Shown one piece after another: positions 18,815-30,829 of a DNA stretch of 64,000 bases; within the stretch, counting starts at the first letter, position 1, and each line of letters begins with the position of its first letter. The notes beneath the pieces were generated by a model. The model was not told where the DNA came from, did no database searches, and saw only the letters and a list, made by a program, of their open reading frames with translations. This DNA is from Allodiplogaster sudhausi (taxonomy: Eukaryota > Nematoda > Chromadorea > Rhabditida > Diplogasteridae). The DNA is taken from contig CALZFC010000252.1 in NCBI GenBank assembly GCA_945643635.1, positions 3,258,501-3,322,500 on the forward strand, read 5' to 3'. The translations under genes and the position numbers were made by a program.

Positions 18815-20685
18815 TCATTCTTCGGCAGGCGCCAATCCACCAAAGACAGCATTGGGCACTTCTTTCGTTTGAACGTCTGAAAAAAGACGGCTTGCAATTC
18901 ATTTAAGCTTTTATATAATTCCTTTTTCATGTGAGTCACATAAATATAAATTATTGATGTAACACTAAGATTTCCTTCCGTACGTAGCAAAACTATAGTA
19001 AAATGGAGCAAAAAGATAATAAAAAAAATAGCAGCATACCCCCTTCGCCTCCCTCTTCCTCTTGTTCCATCTCTTCGTCTTCATCCTCTCCAACATCAAT
19101 CTCATCCGGATTCTCGGTTGTCGCTTCTTTCGTCGTCTTTCCAGCGCCGCGAACAAATGAAATATTACCTCCTGAATTGTTTTTTGATCAGATATAACCA
19201 TGGAAAGAAAGAAGGTCAAAAGGAAATATAGACGAACCGCCGGGATTCTTCTGCTGCTCGACAACTTCCTGAGCACGTGCCTCCAGCATGGCCATGCTGT
19301 CTCCCGCTGACTGCTCGCCAGGCATCTGCACACAGCCATTCTCATTCTGATCTCTTTCTCTTCTCTCTCTCCCCCTTCTTCTCTCTCTCTCCCTCCCTTT
19401 CTCCCATCCCTTTTCCCCCATCAACCTTGGGTGCCCCTGCTGCAATCATCTGCGAACTCATATAGTTGACATTGGTGTTGTAGGTTGCCTGGACGGATCT
19501 CTTGATCCTGAGCATCTCTCTGACAGTGTCTTCATTTCCGTGCATCACCTCGAACTCCTTCCATGTCTCCCAGAACTGGCCGTGCACCTGGTGGAGAGAG
19601 CGAGAGAAATCGTATACAATTTGGGAAGCAAAAATGCATATGGATAAGGATGAAAGAGAGAATAAGGAATGAATACGAACTCTGGGATCGCATATCTCTG
19701 AGCAGTGTGCATAGATGGCTCGGGCACGGTCAATCTCTCCGAGGGCGCGTTCCATTGCAGCGTAGCGAATGCTCATCTCTCTGCACACACAGAGATACAT
19801 ACCATGCAAGAATAGGAATGGCTAGCCAGCGAACCTGGACTTGTTCTCCGGCAGAGTCTCAATCGCGTTCTGGTAGATCGGCCGCGTGTGAGCCAATCCA
19901 AAATCTTCCGCGGCGCGTTTGATGTAGATGTTGTACATCTAGTTGCGAGTTAGTTTCATATGAGTTTATAAAGAAGAAAGACTAACAGGATACTGGTCAT
20001 CCTTATGGACTGCAGAAGTGGCTCTGTTGTAGATGGCCATGGCATGTCTGGCAAGGCCATGCTTCTCCTCCAGCTGAGCGTACAACAGGAAGATATCTAC
20101 AGCAGGTCAGTGATTACTATTCGCCCCATGTACTCGAAACTGCGGGTCGAAGAATCCTCACAAGTTCGAGATTGCTATCATATTTATTTTAACTAAGGAG
20201 AAAATAAACTGTGCCCACTTTTTGCAAACTTGTCAGGGCAGCCATCGAGGCACTGCTCGAAGAGATCACGGGCTCGCTCCAACTTATCTCCTCCCTAAAG
20301 ACAAGGAATAAGTGTAAAGAATTCAGCCGAAACTAATTCTCTTCATCCATATCGCAACTTACGTATCGCTTGATAAACTTTGTGAGGTAGAGGTTCCAGA
20401 TGTCATAGACATTCGGCCATTTGAACAGAGCTATTCCACGCTCGTAAGCCTGCAATACAAAAGGATGATCCAGTCCACTTTTCGATGCAAACAGGAAAGA
20501 ATCTTAAAAGATCACCTTAAATGCATGCTCAAAGTAGTTGTGTTCCTCGAGGAACATGGCGTAGTTGATGACAATCTGAGGAGTCGCGATTCGGAGATCC
20601 AGGATACGCTCATACACTGCACGGCATCGTTCCACCTTACAAATATCATCATTCCGGGTCATTGTCAATTAATCGAGATATAAGA

Positions 20686-20723
<38 letters not shown>

Positions 20724-23239
20724 GAGAGACTGACAGTTCCGAAGCTCTCCTCCAGATCAGCGTACATACTCCATAGACGAAGACTCTTGTGCACTCTGCT
20801 CTGCACTGTTTCGGTCTCGTCAAAGTAAGAAGTCTTCCGTGGCGGAGGGGCGCACGCTCTCTTCAACACGCTGATTCCTCGCTCCGGAGATCTGCCATGC
20901 ACTCAGTTTACTTTGCTCGCTTTTTCTTGAAAGAAGTAAGATTGGACAGAAAGGAGCAAGAATGGAAGTGGACAAACTTCTGGCGTAGCTCCAGCTCTGC
21001 GTACTCGCACCACACACTCGCCAACTCGTCCACCTTGGCAAACGGCGCTTCCACCGCCTTCTCGAAGATGCTTCGAGCCTTGAATCAATCAATTATCAAC
21101 CAAGAACGGAGGTTGAAAGACTGATTACTGACATCTGGGATCTGGTCGTTCTTCTCGTACAACTTGGCGAAAGAGATCCAGAGCGAGGCCAGTCTCCCCA
21201 CTTGCATCTTTGGATTCACAGTCTTCACTGCTTCCAGATACGTCTCGATTTGCTGCAATTTTCAAATTGCTCTCAATAAAAGTAAGAAAAGTGAAAGAGA
21301 GCGTACCTTTTCAGGCTGTCCTTCGTAGAGTTCAACGCGATTCAGCCATTCGTGTACGTTGTGAGGATTCTGTCGGAGAAGGACGCTGTTCAGAAGGAGA
21401 GGACGGCGTTCCAGAAGATGCTCGTACCTGAAACAGAACAAATCAATTAAGACAATCCCAAGCAATTTATCCGGGAAGGAGTAATTCTATTGAAACATTG
21501 CATACAATTAAGTAAGACAATTTGAAAAGACAGAAGGAAAACGCGCGTCAATCAGTAAACTTGAAACCAGCAATCTTAAGTCTGTTGAAAGAAAGATAAG
21601 AATGACCTGGCAAAGAGCCACTCGAGTTCGAGTTCGTCCTCGTTGGAGGCAGCTCCTTCATCGATCTCCTCCACCCTCGCCGCCGCTTCTCTCTCTTCCA
21701 ACTTGGCGTACGCATCGAAGATCTGAGTGAAGTCTCTCACTGTCTTCACAGATGTCATCGCCTCCTCGTACACATCTCGAGCCTGCAATCCTTATTCAAT
21801 TCACTCTATTTGAACATTCCCGTGCATATTACTGACTCTTTCAAAATAAGCAGCACGAATGTAGTACTCAGCCAGCGAGCACCACAGTACGCCCACCTAA
21901 AAGTATGTTTAGATATAGTTGGAAACCGTTACACACTCAATTTTAATAGCAGTAAAGCAATAATTCGATGTAGCTAAATATAATATTACGAAAAAATATT
22001 GAGAAAGAAATAAGTAGTAAAATAACCTGATCGGAGTAGCGTTTGATTCCCTGTCTCATGATTGCTTCAACATTGAGTGACGTGATCTTGGTTGGATTCT
22101 TCGAGATCAGTTCGCAGAGTTCGCTCCACAATAGATGGACTGTCTTGCCCTTCTCACTCACTGGCTTGTCCTCATTCACAAGAGTTGCCAGCTGTACGGC
22201 CGCCTCGTCCAGTCTGTCCACCTTACGCAGATACTCCACAAATTCCTCGCGTGCCAAGGGATTCAGCTTGAGATATCTAAAATGGATTTGTAGTCATGAA
22301 ATGGCATAGTATGATACAGGAAGACAATGCTAAATGAATGCGTACTACCTGCGATAGCAGCGAATGGTAGTCTCTGCAATGTCATGGGAAGTGAGGAATA
22401 GGATGTAGAGAGGCCAGATTCTCATGTGCTGAGTGACGGGAAGGGCGCGGAGGGCGCGGTCAAAGACTCGCCGTGTCTCTGTTATCTTCTGTCGCTTCAT
22501 CATCAACTCGCAGTAGTCCAGCCAGATTCGCGGCATCTCAAACAACCATTTTATTTATTTTTTAATAATTCTTTCCTCTTCAATATAAAGCTGATAAAAA
22601 AACGCTTATAAAAGCAAGTAAATTCAAGTGGGCCAATCACAATTTGTTTTGAACATCCAGATAGACAAAGAAGATAAAGAAAATAAAGAATAACCTTGTG
22701 AAGATGAACAAGACATCTCTCATAGGCATCTCTGAGATGAGCAAAGGCAGCGTCGGTCGGGCATTTGTGAGCGATCATCCGACGGCGGAAACGGAGATAG
22801 TTGTACCACAACTTGTAGCTTCTCTCGAAGACCTTCAGAGCACGCTCGTACACCTGAATCGTTCACTTATGCACTCACAACTAGAAGAAGATAAGCCAGA
22901 AGGGGAGGACCTTACGGTTCTTGACAAACCTGGCAAATTTGTTTGAGAGGCGCCTTCGTCTTCTTCTTGTGGTCAATGTAGCGTTGCCAACTGCGCAGAG
23001 ACGTCTGATTCTTGAGGATGTCTTCCTCATAAGGAAGGTCCGCATCTTCCTTAAAACAACGCAATAAAACACGACAAATAACAGCTATCTTCATCACAGG
23101 ACGTGTTCAAAATAGTAAATTGACTGACAAAGACAACATCCGCCTTCGGCTTTCTCGGTTCAGGCTTGGCTATGTCTTGCGCAGCATCTGACATCTTCTG
23201 GAGATCGAAGTTCTCATCTGCACCTCCCTCGACCGCCAT
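18815..23239 (-). CDS. XAB2: XAB2/SYF1 pre-mRNA splicing factor
   Basis: HAT/TPR-repeat scaffold of the Prp19 (NineTeen) spliceosome complex; in vertebrates also in transcription-coupled repair. Nuclear. Twenty-one exons: 23239-23129, 23049-22930, 22853-22695, 22536-22349, 22276-22027, 21896-21837, 21782-21607, 21427-21307, 21252-21133, 21078-20978, 20891-20735, 20635-20516, 20449-20363, 20294-20219, 20096-19987, 19938-19835, 19780-19681, 19587-19426, 19325-19238, 19171-19040, 18876-18815. They sum to 2,604 nt (867 aa), close to the 855 aa I recall for the human protein. Family landmarks appear in order: DVVFEDADLPYEEDI, MPRIWLDYCELM, RALRALPVTQH, RRPLLLNSVLLRQNPH, LGEIDRARAIY, GNEDTVREMLRIKRSVQATY and the C-terminal VPNAVFGGL. 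All phases agree and all splice sites are GT-AG. Introns are 48-179 bases. The gene is complete and shows no break. Confidence 0.97.
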
Positions 23240-23246
23240 CTGAATT
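23240..23246 (-). promoter_or_regulatory. 3' splice acceptor abutting the XAB2 start codon
   Basis: On the minus strand AATTCAG directly precedes the XAB2 ATG. This fits either a spliced-leader trans-splice acceptor, common in nematodes, or the end of a 5' UTR intron. No outron or upstream exon could be proved from sequence alone. Confidence 0.5.
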
Positions 23247-23828
23247 GCAATTCAAACTTCTTCAATCCCCACCACAGAGCACAATAGATTTCAAGAGAGA
23301 AATATCCTTAGTTCGAATTGAAATATCAATTTCATGTACAATAAATAAATAAGAATGCCTTTTTCGAAAAAATAGCATTACTTCGTACACCCGATCTGAT
23401 AAACACAGAGATTGCAATTGCTTGCAGTCGTCTTTTAAAAATGAAGACGCCACGGCGCATCACAAATAAGCAAGACTACACTGCTTCCTTTACATTTAAC
23501 AGTGAATATTTACGTACAATTAGCGACCCAGAATCACCACTTGTGCTGGAAAAAATACTAAAACCTACCATAGTAAACGGAAGAAGACGACGCGTTGAAC
23601 GAATTTTTCGTTTCGTCAATTACAGTTCGACAATGACACGTCGCAAATAGCTGGGCAATCCAAAAGATCTTCCATACTAATTGTTTTCGTTATTTCGCTC
23701 GTTCATCTATCTTTTTATGTATTATTGACAGCTTTTCCAGGAGACCAGGTACTTCTGCGTCTTTAGAGTCCGTTTAGAGGGCAGCGCATCACTGTATAAC
23801 GCTGCATAGTACATACATATTCTAAGTA
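23247..23828. promoter_or_regulatory. Divergent intergenic region between XAB2 and the TANGO1-like gene
   Basis: The two genes are transcribed away from each other across about 590 bases, so this AT-rich stretch should carry both promoters. A TTTTCCAG at about 23,733-23,740 could be a trans-splice acceptor for the plus-strand gene. A 69-codon plus-strand frame at 23,441-23,650 begins MKTPRRITNKQDYTASFTFN; it shows no splice or family evidence and may be chance. Confidence 0.5.
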
Positions 23829-26800
23829 ATGCAGCGAGGACTCTTCATTAGGGTTAGTTAACTTCGCTTGAAACAATAGTTTTCAATATTCTCAATCCAA
23901 ATACATTACAGTTGTTAGTCTTCGTTCTAATCAATTCGTGCTTTACTGCTCAAAAGGTTGGAGAGAAGTCTAAGGTCTGCGCAAACGAACAGTGCTCAGG
24001 TTAGTTCTTGAATCGTCTAACTAATTGCCTAACTACCGTAAATTACTGGCTATCCAATCACGTGATCAAGAAATAAATTTGCAGAGCCTCTATTCTCTAC
24101 AAAGATACTTAAAGTCAACGACTATCCTGGCTTTCTGCAAGATCCAGAAGGAACGACTGTGCAAATTCTTGCTTTTAGATACAGTGACAGGACGGATATC
24201 TACGAAGCCCAGGTTTTCAATGATTAAAGTGAACCGTTTGCAATGTGTTCTGTTCCAGGCTGGCGGGTCGCGTGGATTGCTTTACACACAGAGCATTGAT
24301 CCCACGGATTATGTCAACTTCCTCAAGAATGCAATCGACAAGAAGCAAGTCCTCTCTATTGTGGCTCGAGAAGAAAACGGGCTCGCGGCCAAAAAGCTGC
24401 TCGGTTAGTTCCAACTCTGCACCCGCATACGCAACCAAAGATCAAAATTGTAGGTAAGCTGAAAGCTGATTTGGAACTGGTGCGTGATTACAACGTGAAT
24501 TCGAAAAATCTGGCACTCTCACAAGGGCTGGACCCTCCTCCGGAAATGGACATACCCGTGGTGGAGGAGAAGGGGCATGGCCATTCTCATGGAGGACACG
24601 GCCATAGCCACGACCACGGTCACGGAGACTCTCATGAACACGGCGGACACGGGCACTCCCACGACCCTCCAGCCACACCCAAGCCTGTGCCGACGCCTGT
24701 TCCGGCAGGCACGCAGCCGCCAGCACCAACCAAGACACCAGAGACAACACCCCCTCCCACTCCTGCCCCAGCAGACACGAAACAGACACCACCGCCACCC
24801 ACCAATGTACATGAGACAACTACACCCCCTCCTGTCGCGCCAGACACGAATCAGACACCACCGCCACCCACCAACACACCAGAGGCAACTCCACCCCCTC
24901 CGACTCCTGCCCCCGCGCCCACTGCCGCTGCCCCTTCGCTTCCCCGGTGGCTCAAACACAACCTGCCGAGGCAATCAAAAAGGTACTTTCTTCCTTCCCA
25001 GAAATTTTTTTCACAAAACAGCATCTACTACAACAAAGTTATATTGAGGAGCAACCTACGGCCACCCCCGCTCCAACAGTGGCAGGGGAAACACCCGAGC
25101 AGCGCAAGCTCTCAGAGGTCCGTTATTTCTTTTCCAACACAAATCAACACCACATTCTACAAACCCATATAGCTAATTACGAAATTCGCTCAGGAGGAGT
25201 TGGAGAAGCAAATAGCTGAAATGATCGCGGCAGACATGAGCAAGTTAGAAAACGGAACACTGACACCAATTCAGCAGGGAGAGAAAGATAACAACCAGAG
25301 CGAGCAAGCGAAGATAGCACAAACACCAACACCGGCTGTGTTGGGAGACGCCGCAGCGGCCGCAACTCCAACCCCGAGAGTACCCCCTCCCATCAAGGTT
25401 TTTTTTTTGTTAACAAATCATTCAGCTTTCAACGAAACAGTTAGCTAACTGAAAAAGCCCAATATCTAATATTATAACTCAAGCAAACAAAAACATATTC
25501 CAGGAGCCAGAGCAGCCGGCTCCAGTGGAGACCCCAACAACGCCGCCGCAAGTGGAAGCAACCACAGCAGCTGCTCCGGCTGCCGTGCCCTCACCCACTT
25601 CCGTGCCAGTAGTCGAAGCTACCACACCACTCGCTGATCCTGTACAATTCCCAGAAATTTCCCTAACTACTCCGGAGGCCCCTAAACAGCAAGAGGCCCC
25701 AGCAACCAAACCAGAACCTACTCAATCGTCAACAGCGGCTAATACTCCATCTGCATCTGAAAGCCCCGTTCTACCCGCATCACCCGTGCCAGCTACCGAG
25801 AACATCCCAACTCCACGTTCAGTACAACCAACCGAAACAGCGACCGAACAACCTCACGTTGTCAGGAAGCTGCGAGTTGAACGAGGTCCAAATGGCCTTC
25901 CAGTCATGTCTAGCCAGGAGACGGCAGAAGGAATCAAGATCGAAGGTAAGATTCGCTAGAAACCTTTGGCTTTTTTCTTAAAAAAAAACCCGCGCATAAA
26001 AAGTAAAGAAAGGTAAAAATAACTTATTCAGCCGAGCCGCCAAAGCGGGAAGATGCCGCACCTACAGATTCACCTGCTAGTTCCAGTTAGCCAACTCTTG
26101 GGCAAGGCTTATACAGCAGAACATTAGAAGCTAGAAAAAAACACTGAGAAATAGTAAGCAGTTCGGGGAAAGACCTACAAAGTATTGCGGAGAATCGAAA
26201 TTATAAAGACATTTTGTTTCTCAGTCAACGATGACAAGGGAGCACAACCGACACCCATGCCTGGCAGTGAGAACCCGCCTCCTGCGCAGGCCACGCCGCC
26301 ACCAAGCGGTGATAAACTGCCTCCACTCGCCGAGCTTCCCACCACAACTACCGCTCCAGTTGACCCCGAGGACCCACAACAACCAGCACAAGCTGCTACA
26401 ACTGAGGTACAAACTGTGATACTGATTCATTCATCCGTTTACTTCACGTGACGTGGTTCAGAATACGCCGTAGAGAGGTTATGGGTATTGCCAGCAATAG
26501 GGAGCTAAACAATAATGGCTGAGTTGGGCACCACGGTATCAAAAAGGCCTTCCCTCTGAACGATGCCAAACGGCTAACAGCTAAAATCAACCCTTCGAGA
26601 TGAGTCCTAACCTTTGGAATGAGGCGGATCGGATGAGCGAAGATTACTTTCCGAATTAGAATTTGAAGCAATTACTCTCTTCTTCGTCTTAAACCGACGT
26701 CACTTCCTTGACCTAAACGAAAGCGGCGCACTTAAAGAAAGAAACTGAAACCTGGCCAATGTAACTGACTTATGAACATTATCAGGAAATGTAAATGAAT

Positions 26801-29800
26801 CGAATACTTTTCGAAAACAAAACAAAACACTCTGTCAATATTAAACAAAGACCACTCTTCGTGACCGTAAAATAAGATTTTCATACACTTTCGCACACTT
26901 CGGGATTTAAATAATCTCACCATAATCCATTCGTGTTATCTTCTTATATTTCTCATGTTGCTTGGGAGTTCGTTTTTTTCCTTATTAGTTGAGCGTAGTG
27001 ACTGTCTTTAATTGAGGGTTTCTGCTACGGGAAGGACGAGTGTCCGCCGGAAGAGCAGACTAAGGCTGCGTTATCTGGCAAGCCATCTAATGCAGCAATG
27101 GACTTCCCTCTGGAATGCCCTCGTTGCCTGGCCGACTGCGCCGAGTCCGCCGCGCCCGTCGCTCTTCTCCGCTCTGCTCTCCCTTCCCTCTTCGCCTCTT
27201 CTTCCGACGGTACCATCGGTCTCTTCCTGAACGGAGTCCTTGTCATTGGTGCTCTTGTCATCGTTGTCATCTCCAAGCTTGTTTCCTTCTCTGCAGACGG
27301 GCAAAACTATGATAATAGGTTGGCATGACGTTTCATGTTTACCCTATCATATCACATCTCGGCCGTGAGTCGTTTGTCTATGGATCCATCGTGCTAGTTG
27401 AGTGTGTGCGAGCTATTTTACAATTTGACAAAAGTAAATAATCACAATGACTTCAGAGCTGCGCACAACCTGGCAACCGCACTGAAAGCCGCCCAGACAC
27501 GGATTGCAACGCTTGAAAGAGAAGGTGTAGCTGGAAGGGGAATTTCACTGGATGCGCAACGTCAAATCGACGAACTTGCACTCAATCGCAATCAACTTGC
27601 TACGCAGTAAGCCGTTTCTTCGTTTGTTCTGCTGTTTTCTATATGCCTTTTAGAAGATTAAGCACCATGCCATACTTTCTTATAATTATTAACACTGTAT
27701 TTGTTTTTAGACTGAAGCATGCACAAGAAGAATTGACTCGCGAGTCGACTGAGAGAGCGGAGATGGAAAAGAAGCTGGCATCCTGGAGAGAAGCTGCGGC
27801 AGATGCGGAAGAGAGAGTGAGAGACGCAGAGCAGAAGAGTAGAGAGATGGATGGACTGCTTTCCGAGGCCAAGCAGACCGCGCAGGAACTGAAGGAGCAA
27901 CTCGCGGCCAGCACTGAAGCCGTCCATAGTCAGTTGAATGTCTATTTGCATTTCACACTCATCACTTATTCTTTTAAAAATTGGCATGCAATCGCTTAAT
28001 TTCTTATTAACCATTTGATCTTGTTGTTTATTAACGACATACATAAAAAGATATTTTTAGACGAAGCTAGCTCTCGTCAGGACGCAGAAGATTCACTGGG
28101 GAAAGTGCGTTGCGAACAGGAAGAGCTGAAGAAGAAACTCCAGGTTAGACTCTTGAAGTAGATATCTTAAACCTTGTCCGAATCAAGGAAAACAGGGTGT
28201 CCGAGGGTCTCACAAAATGAGTGGGTAAGACCTCCCAGGCCCCTAAAAAAAAGTACGGTGGACAGACTAAAAATGTAAGTTTTCGGGTATCGAAAATTGC
28301 GTGGGTAGTCCGTTTAAGACCTGGCTTTTTCTCGGATTTCCAATTACATTGGTATCATTGTACTATTCTTCTTGCAGAAAGCTGAAATGGACGGGAGGGA
28401 GCTACGGAATGAGAAAGAGCGTCTGACTCTGGAGATCACCGAATTGCATGAGATGCTAGAGACCATGGAGAAGAAGAAGGAAGAGGATGGATGGAAGGCA
28501 GATTGGGAGTCAACTGCCAACCAGAACAAGAAGGACAACGGAAATGGAGGGAGTGGGGGAGGCAGTGGAGGATGGAGTGACATTGGAGAACTCGACGAGG
28601 AGAGGGTTAGACTTACAGAGGTTACTAGAGCGCACTTCATATATTATTCCAGTTCGTTACTATTGTTGTGATCTGTCATTTACCAGTTTTGTTTTATTGT
28701 CAATGACAACCGATATTTCTAGGAAAGTCGTGAAACGAATGCCACTGCCATCGACATCCGTGAAGTGGCTCGACTCAGAAGCACCATTAAGAAACTTGAG
28801 ACTGATTTGGAACATTCACAGTTAGTTTCTTGTTACAATGAACATTTGTTAATCACATTCTTGCTGTGATAAAATTGCCACGAGTAAATGCATTGGATTG
28901 TTTTGACCATTGCAGGAATGCAGTGAAACTGCAGAAACTGGAGTTCGATCGAGTCAGTGCCGAGGTATCTTCACTTCGAGAAGAATTGGAGAGGAAGAGA
29001 AGGGAAGTGGACGAGAAGGAGAACGAGAGGAACAAGGCGCAGACTGACATCCGAGACTACTTCCAGATGGTCAAGGAGGAGAAGGAACGGTGCAAGGAAC
29101 TCGAGGCGGTCAGATTTAGTTTACTACATTATTCAGTTATATTTAGTTTCGAAATCCTCATGCTCAATTGGAGCAACGGAGTGGGGTTGCTGCCAAATCC
29201 CTTATTTATGAAAAAAGGGTATTTTTTTAACAGAAGAAGACGGATCCATTACTGTATTACTAAAAGGAGTAAGTCGAATATCACGGAATTCTTTTTTTCT
29301 ATGGGTTTGCCATGTACTGGAAAATATCATTCATTATGTGCGTGACTTTTTTCCGTATGAAATGTCTTAGTGTTTAGACAACGAACAAATTACGAGACGA
29401 AGTGGCGCGTCGTTTGGAAGAAGTGCGAGAGGTTGAGGAGGAGAAAAGAAAGAAGGAAGAGAGACTCAAGCAAGTGGAGGGAGAGCTCAGGCAGCTCAGG
29501 AATGATCACATGAGACTTGAGACCAAACATTTCCACGATGTGCGGGAACTTCAGAACAAGCTGGCCACTGCTGTCAGTTCATCATTCCTTTTTCGTTTCC
29601 CTTTCATTCCTCTCCCGGCTTTGCAGGATATTCATTGAAATACAAAGCCTTTGAATGCTATGAAGGAAGTTAATATCGATGAGCGAGATGAATGATTTAC
29701 AGATGATTCCTCCGATGAGCGGTGCTTTCCAGCCCGGAGCGGAGTTGAGTCGCTCCGGCTCTTCCCTCGAGAAGGACGGGGCTGCCCATGTGGCCGGGGC

Positions 29801-30829
29801 CCCCATCGTGTCATGGGACGATCCGAGTGACGCAGAAGTCGCTGCTTTCCAAGCTCAGCAGATGAGCCGACGGTTTCTTGCAGATTTCTCTACCAATGCT
29901 TGATAATGTCCTGGAGCAAGCGCATGGTTGTTTGGATTAAACCTTCATTCTAATAATCACATCTATTCTGTTCTTACAAATAATTTATCTCTTAACAATA
30001 AGTAAGGTGATTTCTCGTTGACTTATCCCTCGAGGCAACTAGCTAGGCTAGCGGTTGTGGTTTGCTATTTTAGCAAATTGCGTTGACTTATTGGAAAAAA
30101 AATTTGATGCGAGTGATACGGTAGAAGTCTTTGCAGGACCCCTTCATCTGATTTGATGGCCGGCTCCTCGACTCTTCCAACCCGCAGAGGCGGACGCTCC
30201 CGTCGCTCTGGTCCTCCTGTCTTGACTGCCAATCCGAATGAACTCGGCAGAACCAGCACTGAGAGAAGAACCAAGGTCTGCTGTTTTCTTGGAATCTAAA
30301 GAGAAATCTTCATTCTATCCCTTTCTTCTCAACGTCTACCAGTCCCAGACTTCATATAGGGTAGAATAGGCCCCTTCTCCCCCCCCCCCCCCTCTCCCCT
30401 CATGACAAACCATTGTTAAGGATGGCCCTCTTCCGGCTGCCGTCTTGCCTGCTGCTGCTTCTCGCCGTCGCTCCCGTTCCCATGGCCGGCAGCCTCAGGC
30501 AGTGTCTCCCTTCATGGCTGGAGGAGTTCCTTATCTTCCTGATCTTGGGATGATGCCAGGGTGTGGCGACTATCTTTTCAGCTACTTTATTGACAAGTAT
30601 TCTTCTGACGCTAACTCTCTGTACGTTATTCATAAGGTATCCACCTTAACGACGACCTTTAAGACTAGATGAGACTTCCCGGATGCACTCTCGTAGTGGT
30701 GGTCACTTGTACTACTCCTCGGGTGGCTCTAACGGAGGTCGCTCTCCTCCCCCCGAGATGCCTCCCCTTGCTGTTTGCCCTCCGCCCGGAGTTCGTCGGC
30801 CTTCTAGCAAGCGGTTCTCTGGTCAATGA
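23829..30829 (+). CDS. TANGO1/MIA-like ER-exit-site cargo receptor
   Basis: Predicted type I ER membrane protein helping load bulky cargo into COPII carriers. Exons: 23829-23852, 23912-23999, 24085-24212, 24259-24403, 24454-24982, 25022-25117, 25194-25397, 25504-25945, 26225-26406, 27017-27318, 27457-27606, 27711-27928, 28061-28143, 28378-28605, 28723-28820, 28916-29108, 29378-29572, 29703-29872, 30137-30275, 30421-30562, 30669-30829. About 1,305 aa. Order: signal peptide (LLVFVLINSCFTA), SH3-like domain opening KVCANEQCS, histidine-rich then long Pro/Thr-rich lumenal region, membrane span (LFLNGVLVIGALVIVVISKL), coiled coils, proline/arginine-rich tail ending KRFSGQ. This is the TANGO1 plan; sequence identity is weak, so the call rests on the N-terminal motif and architecture. 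Exon 24454-24982 must be one base longer for phases to agree downstream. The 30562 donor was chosen for phase. Confidence 0.72.
26032..26090 (+). CDS. Alternative terminal exon of the TANGO1-like gene (secreted form)
   Basis: A TTATTCAG acceptor is followed by a phase-1 frame AEPPKREDAAPTDSPASSS and a TAG at 26,088-26,090. It accepts the same phase-1 donor (25,945) that otherwise joins exon 26225-26406. Using it would end the protein at about 571 aa, before the membrane span, leaving signal peptide, SH3-like domain and Pro-rich region: a secreted MIA-like product. No AATAAA is obvious just downstream, so its use as a true 3' end is inferred. Confidence 0.6.
26407..27016 (+). other. Long intron of the TANGO1-like gene
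   Basis: No exon seen. The intron separates lumenal exons from the exon encoding the membrane span. Acceptor TTTAATTGAG at 27,016 is pyrimidine-poor. Confidence 0.6.

Noticed and set aside
24519..24974. Minus-strand 151-codon frame opposite the Pro-rich exon
   Set aside because: Shadow of the GC-rich proline codons of the TANGO1-like exon, which has consistent splice sites on the plus strand.
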